DNA from: Ornithinibacillus sp. 4-3
GTDB taxonomy: Bacteria; Bacillota; Bacilli; Bacillales; Amphibacillaceae
Direction of reading: 5' to 3'
DNA length: 64,000 nt
Assembly (NCBI RefSeq): GCF_040958695.1
Contig: NZ_CP162599.1
Coordinates: 3,320,001-3,384,000, forward strand
Below, one piece after another: positions 8,714 through 17,605 of the stretch; within the stretch, counting starts at the first letter, position 1, and the number at the start of each line of letters is the position of its first letter. A program made the translations under genes and the position numbers. Under the pieces are notes generated by a model that was given only the letters and a program-made list of their open reading frames with translations, searched no databases and was not told the origin of the DNA.

Positions 8714-10327
8714 TTATTCCTCGATAGATACATTCCAGAAAATTGGGCCTGTAAGTGCATCAATTCCTTCTACTTTCTTATTATAAGCCCAAAAACTATT
8801 GTAACCACCAATATTAATGATTGGAAGTAATTCCTCCCAAGCATAAAGCTGTAATTCATCCCAGCGTTGTTGTGCTTCCTCTAATGTCGGTGCAGTTTCA
8901 ATTTCCTTAATTGCTTCTCCAACAGAGTCGTCATTTACTCCTCCACCAAAAGACGGGCTAAGCGCAATTAATTGCGGAGGCGTACTCACTGTGGATGAGG
9001 ATGTAATAAACGCATCCCATGCTTCAAAATCATTCCCCATCTTGTCATTCATTGTTGGCCAGTCATAGATTTCTAATGTAGCATTGATCCCTAAGTTCTT
9101 TAACTGTTCGTGGATTACTACTCCTACATTATAATGGTGATCATAATCACGAGTCGTCATAATTTTGAATTCCTCTCCATTATAACCGGCTTCTTCTAAT
9201 AATTCCTTCGCCTTTTCAGGATCATTTTGGTTGTAATACTCACTACCTGCTGTACTTGCCCAGTTCAGAATATTTACGTCCATATATCCAGAATCTAACC
9301 AATAGAAATCTTTATTTGGAAATGCAGCCATCATCGTTTCATCATAATTTAATCCTACATTAATTGCTTCACGAATCTTATAATCTGTTGAAATACCTTG
9401 TACTTTATTAAATACTAGCATCTCATTTGCATTTGGAGTAAGCATTGTTTCAATATCAGGGTTGCTTTCCATTTGATCATATTGATCGTAAGGAATACTA
9501 TAAGCAAAATCATACTCCCCTGTTTGTAGGCCAGCAATACGTGTAGAAGTATCAGGTACAAGGTAGAAGTAAATTTCATCTACTAACGCTTCTTTTTTAC
9601 CTGCTAAACCATCTGGCTCTTCTTCACGAGGTAGATAATCTTCATAGCGCTTATAGTGGAGGTATTGATCTTGTCTCCACTCTACCAATTCAAATGGACC
9701 TGTACCAATATATTCTTGGATTCCATCTGCAGACGCACTTTCTATTACTTCTTTTGGCATAATACCTGCCGCTTGCTTAGCCGAAGCCATTGTATCTAAG
9801 GTTAATGTAGAAGGCTCTACTAGCTCTAAAATAACCGTATATTCATCCTCTTCTGTCCAAGTCGCATCAACAAATATATTACCTGTAATGGATGACTGTT
9901 CTAACCATCTTTCCATAGATGCAATAACATCTTCTGCTTTCATTTCTTTACCATTATGGAATTTAACGCCTTCTCTTAGCTTAATCGTATATGTTTTATT
10001 ATCCTCTGTATCTATAGATTCCGCTAACATAGGCACTGGTTCAAATTTAGAATTTGTTGTTACTAGACTTTCGAAAATTAATCTTGTTGCATCACGTGCA
10101 GCCGTAGCTGTACTTGTCGGCTGATCTAATGTTGGTGGTGCTGCATCAATAGCAATTTTCAATGTACCACCTTTTGTTTGCTCACCATTATCATTTTCTG
10201 TTGTATCATCATTTCCAGTTGCATCATCGCTTCCTTCATTATCATTTGAATCATTACTACATCCAATGATTAAAACCATAGAAGCAACAATCATCAGCAA
10301 TAATACTAAAAACTTGTTCTTTTTCAC
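8714..10327 (-). CDS. Orphan family-5 substrate-binding lipoprotein
   Basis: ABC solute receptor of 537 residues. I take the GTG at 10327 as start, because GGGGGA lies 9 bases before it and directly abuts the alternative GTG at 10336. The lipobox is IIGC with Cys23, followed by a repetitive Asn/Asp/Glu linker. Blocks are PPTLDQPTSTATAARD, IKLREGVKFHNGKEM, QEYIGTGPFELVEW and YDWPTMNDK; the tail is IFWNVSIEE. Its nearest relative in the window is the receptor at 56106-57734, with which it shares long identical stretches such as the QYDQ-like region and the STPPQLIALSPSFGGG segment. It has no transporter partner genes and is convergent with the SLC13-type permease. A perfect cre palindrome lies 176 bases upstream. 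The ligand is unknown. Confidence 0.92.
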   Translation of the reverse strand: MKKNKFLVLLLMIVASMVLIIGCSNDSNDNEGSDDATGNDDTTENDNGEQTKGGTLKIAIDAAPPTLDQPTSTATAARDATRLIFESLVTTNSKFEPVPMLAESIDTEDNKTYTIKLREGVKFHNGKEMKAEDVIASMERWLEQSSITGNIFVDATWTEEDEYTVILELVEPSTLTLDTMASAKQAAGIMPKEVIESASADGIQEYIGTGPFELVEWRQDQYLHYKRYEDYLPREEEPDGLAGKKEALVDEIYFYLVPDTSTRIAGLQTGEYDFAYSIPYDQYDQMESNPDIETMLTPNANEMLVFNKVQGISTDYKIREAINVGLNYDETMMAAFPNKDFYWLDSGYMDVNILNWASTAGSEYYNQNDPEKAKELLEEAGYNGEEFKIMTTRDYDHHYNVGVVIHEQLKNLGINATLEIYDWPTMNDKMGNDFEAWDAFITSSSTVSTPPQLIALSPSFGGGVNDDSVGEAIKEIETAPTLEEAQQRWDELQLYAWEELLPIINIGGYNSFWAYNKKVEGIDALTGPIFWNVSIEE

Positions 10328-10695
10328 TTGAGACACTCCCCCATCTAGTTGTTGAATACTATAATGATTTATCTACTTTCTTTTAACACTTTATCTCGCT
10401 AAAGTGATAACACATTGTAATATTAATAGATATATATCCTTTTGTCAAACCTTTTTTATCAATTGGCATGCCATCTTTCTATCCTATTATTATATTCTTT
10501 TTTGAAAACGTTTTCAAATGGATTTTTGAAAGTTTTATAGTCTATCCCCTTGAAAATCTATGAGATTCATTCTTTACATATTGTTTACCTTCCATTTACA
10601 TGGAGAAAATATTTGCTCGCTATAATAGCCAGTGAAAGAGATTTCCCAGAAAACTTTAGGAGATTTCTATTATTAAAAGGGGTGTTCATACATAC
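10328..10695. other. Divergent promoter region with cre palindrome
   Basis: About 370 bases between the leftward receptor and the rightward HAD gene. It contains the cre palindrome at 10503-10516 and a TATAAT at 10621-10626, with TTTACA 20 bases before it, a long spacer, as a tentative promoter for the rightward operon. I see no gene or structured RNA. Confidence 0.45.
10503..10516. promoter_or_regulatory. Perfect cre palindrome (CcpA)
   Basis: TGAAAACGTTTTCA is a perfect 14-bp palindrome matching the cre form TGAAARCGYTTTCA. It lies nearly midway between the divergent starts at 10327 and 10696, so it could act on either gene or both. Confidence 0.65.
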
Positions 10696-11400
10696 ATGAC
10701 AAGTTACATCTGGTTTGACCTTGGGTACACATTAGTCTACGTAGATAGAGAGGAGAAATACCAGCAGAGATTAAAACAACATGGAATAGACGTATCCATT
10801 GAAAAATTAAAATTAGCCTTTCATATGTCAGATAAATATTTTATGAGAGAGTTTCCTGGGTTACTTGGTAAGAAACATCATTTATACGCAGAAGATTATC
10901 ATCGAATTTTACATCAATATCTAGGATTAAACGAGGGCTTGGATTTCAAAAGATTATCAATGCCTGAAGAAGCGAGCAAACCAAAGGGAAATTGGGTTGC
11001 ATTCAAAGATACAATTCCTACTTTAAAAAAACTAAAGGAAAAAGGTATCGGTGTAGGTTTAATTTCAAACTGGAATCTGACAGCAAGAGAAGTATTAAAG
11101 GAAACTAATATTTATGATTACCTTGATAATATTATTATTTCCTCTGAAGTAAATATCGAAAAACCTAATGAGGAAATATTTAAAATAGCAATGAAAGAGG
11201 CAAATGTTTCTGCCGAAGAATGTATATACATTGGCGACAACTATTATGATGACGTAATTGGCAGTAGAAAAGTTGGCATGAGCAGTATTCTAATCAATCC
11301 ATATGATAGACAAGGTATTGAAGAAATAGAGAATGTACAAATCATAGCTAATATTAAAGATTTGCTTCCTCTGCTTGAACCTATGCCATTATCAAAATAA
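10696..11400 (+). CDS. HAD-superfamily hydrolase (phosphatase-like)
   Basis: Cytoplasmic Mg-dependent phosphohydrolase of 234 residues. HAD motifs appear in order. Motif I is WFDLGYT near residues 7-12, with Asp8 as likely nucleophile; the usual acid/base Asp two residues on is Gly, as in several HAD phosphatase groups. Motif II is LISNWN near 135, the motif III Lys is in EKPNEEIF near 155, and motif IV is IGDNYYDDVIG near 180. A helical cap lies between motifs I and II. It is preceded by AAAGGGG and opens an operon that continues 30 bases later with the ABC receptor. A phosphatase at one end and a phosphoesterase at the other suggest a phosphorylated substrate for this transporter, but that is inference. 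Confidence 0.82.
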   Translation: MTSYIWFDLGYTLVYVDREEKYQQRLKQHGIDVSIEKLKLAFHMSDKYFMREFPGLLGKKHHLYAEDYHRILHQYLGLNEGLDFKRLSMPEEASKPKGNWVAFKDTIPTLKKLKEKGIGVGLISNWNLTAREVLKETNIYDYLDNIIISSEVNIEKPNEEIFKIAMKEANVSAEECIYIGDNYYDDVIGSRKVGMSSILINPYDRQGIEEIENVQIIANIKDLLPLLEPMPLSK

Positions 11401-11430
11401 AAATAACGATATCTAAGGAGAAAATTAAAA

Positions 11431-13014
11431 ATGAAAAAATATAGTGCCCTATTAATTTTAGGAATTCTATTCCTTATCCTAGCAGCTTGCGGAAGCAATG
11501 ATAACTCAGAATCCTCAGGAGGTTCTGGTGATTCAGCTCCAGCAAGTAATGGTAATGCATCTTCCGAAAAAGAAAATCAAGAAGAACCAGCAATAACTAA
11601 TGCTATTATTCGTGTTGCAATGAAATCAGAGGTAGATAGCTTAGATCCATACCAAGCTTCTGCAACAGATACTGGCATCATGATGGATAATGTATTTGAC
11701 GGTTTATTTGATACAGATGAGAATGGAGAGCTTATTCCCAATTTAGCATCTGACTATCAGATTTCAGAGGATAACTTAACTTACACTTTCACATTAATTG
11801 AAAATGCTACTTTTCATAATGGAGAAGACTTTACTGCGGAAGATGTTGTCTATTCTTATTCTAGATTAGCAGGATTAGAAACAGGAGAGCCTTTATCTGA
11901 TAAATGGGCTGTTGTAGAGAATGTAGAAGCAACAGGAGATTATGAAGTAAAAGTTACTTTAAAAAGCGTTGATTCCGGATTTCTAGCTCGTACCATCATT
12001 GCTATTTTACCAGAGGGATATGAAGAGCAAGAAACTCATCCAATTGGAGCAGGTCCTTTTAAATTTGTAGATTACAGACCTGGACAATCCTTACTTCTTG
12101 AGCGTAACGATGATTATTATATGGAAGATAAAGTTCCACAAGCAGCTGAAATAGAATTTGTATTAATGCCAGATACACAGACAGCAGTACTTGCTTTACA
12201 GGCTGGCGATATTGATATTATTCCTGGAGTAAATGCACAACAATTAATGCAGCTTGATGATAGTGTTACAACACTTTCAGGTCCATCCAATATGCCTGTT
12301 ATCTTTGGATTAAATCATGCAGTTGAACCACTAAATGATATAAACGTTAGAAAAGCAATTAACTTAGCTATTGATAAAGATGAAATTATCAACACAGTAA
12401 TGCAAGGATCTGCTACAAAAATCGATTCAAACTTTAGCCCAGCAATGGCATTTTTCTATGAAGATAGTGTAGAAGGCTACTATGAAACAGATGTTGAAGC
12501 AGCAAAAGAATTACTTGCTGAAGCGGGTTACCCAGATGGATTTGACTTAAAGATGACTGTACCATCCCATGCAACAATGTATACTGATTCAGCACAAATT
12601 ATCGCGGATCAACTAGGAAAAGCTAATATTAATGTTACACTCGATCCTGTTGAATGGAGCACATGGTTGGAGCAAGTTTATACAGACTTTAATCATGAAT
12701 CAACGATTATCGGTCTTACTGGAAAAATCGATCCTTATGATGTACTTATCCGCTTTGTAGATGGATATTCTCGTAACTTCATTAATTATAACAATGCAGA
12801 ATACAATGAAATGATTGAAAAAGCTATTTTAGAAACAGACGATAACGAGCGTGCTACGCATTACAAACGCGCCCAAGAAATATTAGCAGAAGATGCTGCT
12901 AGTGTATTCATCATGGACCCAGACTCAAACACAGTAATGAGAGATGGTGTTACAGGATTAAAGCATTACCCAATTGGTAAGTTAAACCTAGAAGATCTAT
13001 CTATTACGAAATAG
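11431..13014 (+). CDS. Family-5 substrate-binding lipoprotein of ABC transporter 1
   Basis: Receptor component of 527 residues for the transporter encoded just downstream. The lipobox is LAAC with Cys20, then a Ser/Gly/Asn-rich linker and family-5 blocks SEVDSLDPYQAS, FTLIENATFHNGEDF, HPIGAGPFKFVDY and VRKAINLAIDKDEI. The tail (LKHYPIGKLNLEDLSITK) differs from the WNxS tail of the orphan clade, so it belongs to a different subgroup. AAGGAG lies 8 bases before the ATG. It has no terminator after it; the first permease starts 19 bases beyond the stop. The GAGPF form of the binding block is the DppA/OppA-like variant. Substrate unknown. Confidence 0.92.
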   Translation: MKKYSALLILGILFLILAACGSNDNSESSGGSGDSAPASNGNASSEKENQEEPAITNAIIRVAMKSEVDSLDPYQASATDTGIMMDNVFDGLFDTDENGELIPNLASDYQISEDNLTYTFTLIENATFHNGEDFTAEDVVYSYSRLAGLETGEPLSDKWAVVENVEATGDYEVKVTLKSVDSGFLARTIIAILPEGYEEQETHPIGAGPFKFVDYRPGQSLLLERNDDYYMEDKVPQAAEIEFVLMPDTQTAVLALQAGDIDIIPGVNAQQLMQLDDSVTTLSGPSNMPVIFGLNHAVEPLNDINVRKAINLAIDKDEIINTVMQGSATKIDSNFSPAMAFFYEDSVEGYYETDVEAAKELLAEAGYPDGFDLKMTVPSHATMYTDSAQIIADQLGKANINVTLDPVEWSTWLEQVYTDFNHESTIIGLTGKIDPYDVLIRFVDGYSRNFINYNNAEYNEMIEKAILETDDNERATHYKRAQEILAEDAASVFIMDPDSNTVMRDGVTGLKHYPIGKLNLEDLSITK

Positions 13015-13033
13015 AAGGAAGGTATTGTTTTTT

Positions 13034-13972
13034 ATGAAGTTTTTCTTAAAGAAAATAGTATCTTTCATGGCGACAATTTTTATTGTATCACTACTTATTT
13101 TCTTTATTTTTAACGTACTTCCTGGTAATCCTGCACAGGCAATTCTCGGAGTTGATGCAGATGACCAGCAAATAAAATTATTAGAAGAAGAGTTGGGGCT
13201 AAATCAGCCCCTTCACCTTCGTTATATCGACTGGATTGTCGGTATTTCCAAAGGTGATTTAGGCGATTCCTATAAATATCGTCAGCCTGTTTCAGATATT
13301 ATTCAAGACAGAATTCCCATTTCCTTCTCTTTAGCTGGTCTTTCTTTGATCCTAACGATTGCGATTGGAATACCGCTAGGAATCTTGATTGCAAGAACAG
13401 ATGGTAAATGGTCATCTGCCTTATTATCTATTATTACGCAATTAGGGATTTCCACTCCCGCCTTTTGGTTAGGTTTTATTTTAATCCTTCTTTTCGCAGT
13501 TAAATTAGGATGGTTTCCAACTTATGGATTCGTACCGTGGTCTGAAGATTTTTGGGGAGCATTTCGTTCTATGTTTCTTCCATCTTTAGCTATTGCAATT
13601 GGGAATATTGCGATTGTCATTCGTTATCTAAAAAACTCAATTTTAGACCAATCTAAACAGGATTATGTACGAACAGCTAGAGTAAAAGGCTTAGGATCAA
13701 ATGAAATTATGTATACCCATGTATTGCGCAATGCACTGCTTCCAGTTCTTACTATTTTAGGATTGATTACAGCAGATACTTTAGGTGGCAGTATTATTAT
13801 AGAAAATGTATTTGCACTACCTGGATTAGGAAGCCTTCTTGTTACTTCTATTGAAAGTCGTGATTTCCCATTAATCCAATCCCTTATCTTAATTCTTTCT
13901 TTAATTATTATTGTTGCTAACTTCATTGTGGATTTACTATATAGAGTCATTGATCCAAGAATTAGAGTATAG
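13034..13972 (+). CDS. ABC transporter 1 permease (DppB/OppB type)
   Basis: Inner-membrane subunit of 312 residues with six predicted membrane segments. I prefer the ATG at 13034 (AAGGAAGG 11 bases upstream) over an in-frame TTG at 13025 that nearly touches the ribosome site. The first segment is followed by the large outer loop with NVLPGNPAQAILG typical of DppB. The EAA-type coupling loop is VRTARVKGLGSNEIMYTHVLRN at about residues 214-235. The end IDPRIRV is the usual DppB C-terminus. It pairs with the DppC-type subunit that follows after 13 bases. Confidence 0.93.
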   Translation: MKFFLKKIVSFMATIFIVSLLIFFIFNVLPGNPAQAILGVDADDQQIKLLEEELGLNQPLHLRYIDWIVGISKGDLGDSYKYRQPVSDIIQDRIPISFSLAGLSLILTIAIGIPLGILIARTDGKWSSALLSIITQLGISTPAFWLGFILILLFAVKLGWFPTYGFVPWSEDFWGAFRSMFLPSLAIAIGNIAIVIRYLKNSILDQSKQDYVRTARVKGLGSNEIMYTHVLRNALLPVLTILGLITADTLGGSIIIENVFALPGLGSLLVTSIESRDFPLIQSLILILSLIIIVANFIVDLLYRVIDPRIRV

Positions 13973-13985
13973 GAGTGTCAACAGC

Positions 13986-14792
13986 GTGCAAAGAAAAAGT
14001 ATCTCTCTTTATATAGGAGCTTTCTTGGTTAGTATCTTATTTTTAATGATGATTATCAGCATTTTTTGGACGCCATATGATCCAAATGAAATGCAGACAG
14101 AAATTGCTTTACAAGGCCCTTCCTGGGCACATCCTTTTGGCACAGATAATTTCGGGAGAGATATTCTTTCCCGTATTTTAGAAGGTTCTAAAACAGCATT
14201 CTTCGTTGGAGCTACCTCTATTGTAATTGCTTTGACATTCGGTTTTATCATTGGAGCAGTTGCAGGATACTTTGGAGGAATTATTGATGAGGTACTCATG
14301 CGAATTATTGATGCAATTTTAGCTATTCCTGGTATTTTATTTGCCATTATGCTTGTTGCTGTATTTAGTACAGGCATGCAGAACACGATTCTTGCACTCG
14401 GAATCATGGGAATCCCTACATTTGCCCGCGTGATTCGAAGTGGCTTTATTCAAGTAAAAGAATTCGATTTTGTGAAATCAAGTAAAGCAAAAGGAGCTGG
14501 ATCTTTTCGAATTATTTTCAAGCATATTTTGCCAAATATTTTCTCAAGTATCATCGTTGCATCTACCTTATTCTTTTCTGGAGCAATTCTAGCAGAATCT
14601 GGATTGAGTTATTTAGGATTAGGTGTTCAGCCACCTGATTCCAGCTGGGGGAGAATGTTAAGCGAAGCACAGGTCTACATGACAAATGCTCCTTGGTATA
14701 TCGGAATTACAGGAATCTTTATTGTATTATTGGTGCTTGGTTTTAATATGCTCGGTGATGGTTTACGGGACGTAAGCGAAAAGAAAAATTAG
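13986..14792 (+). CDS. ABC transporter 1 permease (DppC/OppC type)
   Basis: Second membrane subunit, 268 residues. The start is the GTG at 13986, 10 bases after AGGAG, which overlaps the end of the previous gene; the longer open frame reaches back into dppB. Family features are the N-terminal segment, HPFGTDNFGRDILSR, and the coupling loop KAKGAGSFRIIFKHILPN. ESGLSYLGLGVQPPDSSWG and LGDGLRDV mark the C-terminal end. It works with the 13034 gene product as the channel. Translation is probably coupled to the ATPase that begins within 12 bases. Confidence 0.93.
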   Translation: MQRKSISLYIGAFLVSILFLMMIISIFWTPYDPNEMQTEIALQGPSWAHPFGTDNFGRDILSRILEGSKTAFFVGATSIVIALTFGFIIGAVAGYFGGIIDEVLMRIIDAILAIPGILFAIMLVAVFSTGMQNTILALGIMGIPTFARVIRSGFIQVKEFDFVKSSKAKGAGSFRIIFKHILPNIFSSIIVASTLFFSGAILAESGLSYLGLGVQPPDSSWGRMLSEAQVYMTNAPWYIGITGIFIVLLVLGFNMLGDGLRDVSEKKN

Positions 14793-14804
14793 GTGGTGAA
14801 AGCA

Positions 14805-15746
14805 TTGATTAAGAATAAACCTTTATTAGAAATCGATCAATTAAATGTTTCCATTAAAATCGGCAAAGAAACATATCCTGCATTAGAAGATATTTCATTT
14901 CATGTGTATGAAAATCAAGTAATCGGAATCGTCGGTGAATCCGGTAGCGGAAAAAGCTTAACCGCACAATCCATCCTAGGGATTTTACCAACTAATACGG
15001 TTGTATCAGGAAGTATTAAATTAGAAGGTGACGAACTGCTTCATAAAGATCAGAAATCCTGGCAAAGGCTTCGTAGTAATGAGATTTCATTGATCTTTCA
15101 GGAGCCGATGACAGCTTTGAACCCATTGATGAAGGTTGGTAAACAAATCAGTGAGGTGCTGAAAAAACATACAAAAGGATCTAAAAAAGAATATTACCAA
15201 AAAACAATAGCTATTATGAATGAGGTTGGGCTCAAACGCCCCGAACAAGTCTATCATTCCTACCCACATGAATTATCTGGGGGAATGCGTCAGCGTATCG
15301 TCATTGCCATTGCACTCGTTAATCAACCAAAAATCATTATTGCTGATGAACCAACAACCGCTTTAGACGTTACGATTCAAGCACAAATTATTAAATTATT
15401 AAAGGATATTATGAAAAAGCGGAATGGTGCTATGTTATTTATTTCTCATGACTGGGGTGTTATTTCACAGGTATGTGATTATGTTTTAGTCATGTATGCT
15501 GGAAAAATTGTTGAGCAAGGACCTATTGGCGATTTACTAGCTGCTCCTAAACACGCCTACACCAAAGGACTTCTCAAAGCCATTCCAGATTTTAATAAAA
15601 GAGGAGAAAAATTATACAGTATCCCTTTACGCGTACCTGCCTTAACAGAAAGACAAAAGGGAAATTGGCCATATGTAAAAGTAACAAAGGAAAATGCGCA
15701 TGATGCTGCAGCATTTTTTCCAGAAGTTTATAAGGAGCATGCTTAA
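14805..15746 (+). CDS. ABC transporter 1 ATP-binding protein (DppD/OppD type)
   Basis: Cytoplasmic ATPase of 313 residues. The TTG at 14805 is the likely start, because AGGTGGTGA just upstream is a near-perfect ribosome site; the GTG codons at 14793 and 14796 lie inside that site. Walker A is GESGSGKS, the Q-loop is IFQEPMTALNP, the signature is LSGGMRQRI, Walker B is [11 protein letters not shown] and the H-loop is FISHDWGV. It lacks the Cys-containing C-terminal extension (GCxFHxRCP) seen in the ATPases of the other two transporters in this window, and ends instead with an unrelated stretch (RQKGNWPYVKVTKEN). A dispersed repeat separates it from its partner ATPase. Confidence 0.92.
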   Translation: MIKNKPLLEIDQLNVSIKIGKETYPALEDISFHVYENQVIGIVGESGSGKSLTAQSILGILPTNTVVSGSIKLEGDELLHKDQKSWQRLRSNEISLIFQEPMTALNPLMKVGKQISEVLKKHTKGSKKEYYQKTIAIMNEVGLKRPEQVYHSYPHELSGGMRQRIVIAIALVNQPKIIIADEPTTALDVTIQAQIIKLLKDIMKKRNGAMLFISHDWGVISQVCDYVLVMYAGKIVEQGPIGDLLAAPKHAYTKGLLKAIPDFNKRGEKLYSIPLRVPALTERQKGNWPYVKVTKENAHDAAAFFPEVYKEHA

Positions 15747-15765
15747 ATGAAGGTCTTCTTTATCG

Positions 15766-15870
15766 TAGGGATTGACGGGAAATCTTTTAGTTTTTGGTGC
15801 TCAGGGCTAGACAATACTAGCTCTTGATAAGCATTAATTTGCGGATCTTTTTATACTTTCTTACTCTATC
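15766..15870 (+). repeat. Dispersed repeat B, copy 1, inside the transporter operon
   Basis: Around 105 bases that align with 19534-19639 at roughly three bases in four. Shared landmarks are TTTTTGG(T/C)GCTC, GCTAGACA and TTTATATACTTTCTTACT-like ends. It fills most of the 149-base gap between the two ATPase genes, where operons of this type normally have little spacing. It carries no coding potential that I can support. Confidence 0.7.
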
Positions 15871-15895
15871 AAAAAGAATCAAAGGAGCTTATATC

Positions 15896-16732
15896 ATGAT
15901 AAAGCCGATTATTGAAGTGAAAAATATTAAGAAGTCTTATAAAGTGTCACAAAAGAAATTCAATCAAAAAACTTCTTATATTCATGCTGTAGATGATGTT
16001 AGTTTTCATGTTTTACCTGGAGAATCCTTCGGTATTGTAGGAGAAAGCGGCTCTGGAAAATCTACTATTGCCCATTTAATTATGGGCATGAATAAATTAA
16101 CAGATGGGCAAATTTATTTTAAAGGAAAAGACATTACACAACTTTCTCATGCTGAACAAAAAACACTCTATCGTCATCTACAAATTGTCTTTCAAGACCC
16201 GTATAGTTCGTTAAATCCAAGAAAAACAATTGAATGGACCTTAATGGAACCATTGATTATTCACAGTTTAGGTACAAAAGCTTCTAGAAAACAAAAAGTA
16301 ATTGAGGTTTTAGAAGAAGTTGGCTTAGATGCATCTTATTTGCAAAAAATGCCTCATGAGCTAAGTGGTGGGCAGAGACAAAGAATTGCCATTGCCAGTG
16401 CTTTAATCTTAAATCCTGAAGTTATTATTATTGATGAAGGTGTATCCGCATTAGATGTATCTATTCAAGCATCCATTTTAAATTTATTAAATGAGCTAAA
16501 AGAAAAGCATAACTTGACCTATCTATTTATCTCCCATGATTTAAACGTCATTCAGTATTTTTGTGATCGAATTGCTGTTGTTTATTTAGGAGAATTAGTC
16601 GAACAATTTCGTACCGAAGAATACCATAAAATCGAACATGCAGATTATACACAGAAATTATTTAATGCTATTCCTAGCGTAGCATTCGCCACAGAACAAA
16701 CTAATTCACTAAGAAAGGAGATGACGATTTAA
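15896..16732 (+). CDS. ABC transporter 1 ATP-binding protein (DppF/OppF type)
   Basis: Second ATPase subunit, 278 residues, from the ATG at 15896 with AAAGGAG 8 bases upstream; the open frame upstream runs through the repeat and is not used. Walker A is GESGSGKST, the Q-loop is VFQDPYSSLNPRKT, the signature is LSGGQRQRI, the Walker B region is IIIDEGVSALD and the H-loop is FISHDLNVI. The Walker B region has DEG in place of the usual DEP. It is short for an OppF protein because the Cys-rich C-terminal extension is absent. The stop codon overlaps the start of the next gene by one base (TAATG), which couples its translation to the phosphoesterase. Confidence 0.92.
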   Translation: MIKPIIEVKNIKKSYKVSQKKFNQKTSYIHAVDDVSFHVLPGESFGIVGESGSGKSTIAHLIMGMNKLTDGQIYFKGKDITQLSHAEQKTLYRHLQIVFQDPYSSLNPRKTIEWTLMEPLIIHSLGTKASRKQKVIEVLEEVGLDASYLQKMPHELSGGQRQRIAIASALILNPEVIIIDEGVSALDVSIQASILNLLNELKEKHNLTYLFISHDLNVIQYFCDRIAVVYLGELVEQFRTEEYHKIEHADYTQKLFNAIPSVAFATEQTNSLRKEMTI

Positions 16733-17553
16733 TGAAAATAGGTGTCATTTCCGATTTACATATCGATGCCAATTCGGACGAGCAAATAAGCATTGAAAAC
16801 TTTGAAGAGATTCTAGCAAATGAGATCAATGAGCAAGAAATCGAGTTATTATTAATAGCTGGCGATGTATCCAATCAAGCTACCCTATCACATCAATTTA
16901 TCGAAAATATAAAGCAAAAAACGAATAAACCTGTTTTATTTGTTCCAGGTAATCATGACTATTGGAGCAAAGGACAGGAAGAGAAAAATACAAATGAAAC
17001 ATTAGCATACTTTAAAGCACAGGAAGAATCTATTATCGAAAAACCTTTTGTTATTAATGACGAATGGGCTATTGTTGGTCATAGCGCTTGGTATGATTAT
17101 ACTTTTGCTGATAGGCGTTTCAGTGTAGAGGAATTATCTACAGGAAGTTATAATGGACGAGTATGGCAGGATAAGTTAAATACAGACTGGAAAATAGATG
17201 ATCGTTCCTTATCAAAACAATTTGCTGAAACAGTTCATAAGGATTTAGAGCAAATGAAAGATAAAAATATTATCTTCATGACACATATGGTAACCTATAG
17301 AAATTTTGGGGTTAAGCTACCTAATCCTGTATTTGATTTCTTCAATGCTTTTATCGGTACATCTGACTTTAATCAAATGCTACAGACATATAATATCAAA
17401 TATAATATTATGGGACATGTTCATTATCGAAAACGAGAAGTGGAAAATGGAATTACTCATATTTGTGCTTGCTTGGGTAACCAAAAAGAATGGCATACCC
17501 CTGATCTAGCCACAGAAATTAAGCATACACTTCAAATCATTCAAATTAAATAA
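16732..17553 (+). CDS. Calcineurin-like metallophosphoesterase
   Basis: Cytoplasmic bimetal phosphoesterase of 273 residues, no signal peptide. The family motifs are all present: Asp8-x-His10 (ISDLHID), IAGDVSN near residue 45, VPGNHDYW near 73, a THM segment near 184 and GHVHYRKRE near 225. It is translationally coupled to the upstream ATPase gene and is the last gene of the operon, which begins with a HAD hydrolase. It may remove phosphate from an imported compound or from a regulator, and the sequence does not show which. A strong terminator follows immediately. Confidence 0.87.
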   Translation: MKIGVISDLHIDANSDEQISIENFEEILANEINEQEIELLLIAGDVSNQATLSHQFIENIKQKTNKPVLFVPGNHDYWSKGQEEKNTNETLAYFKAQEESIIEKPFVINDEWAIVGHSAWYDYTFADRRFSVEELSTGSYNGRVWQDKLNTDWKIDDRSLSKQFAETVHKDLEQMKDKNIIFMTHMVTYRNFGVKLPNPVFDFFNAFIGTSDFNQMLQTYNIKYNIMGHVHYRKREVENGITHICACLGNQKEWHTPDLATEIKHTLQIIQIK

Positions 17554-17590
17554 ACAAGCGAGCTCCGCTGCTATTAGGGAGCTCACTTGT
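17554..17590. terminator. Terminator after the phosphoesterase
   Basis: ACAAGCGAGCTCC and GGGAGCTCACTTGT form a long stem with one mismatch, followed by CTTATT. It also sits just beyond the stop of the convergent receptor at 17606 and may serve both genes. Confidence 0.75.
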
Positions 17591-17605
17591 CTTATTCAAA
17601 GAAAT

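Noticed and set aside
14009..14407. A 132-residue frame antisense to the DppC-type permease, and many similar long antisense frames over receptors and transporters
   Set aside because: They follow from codon bias of the real gene, lack ribosome sites and match no family.
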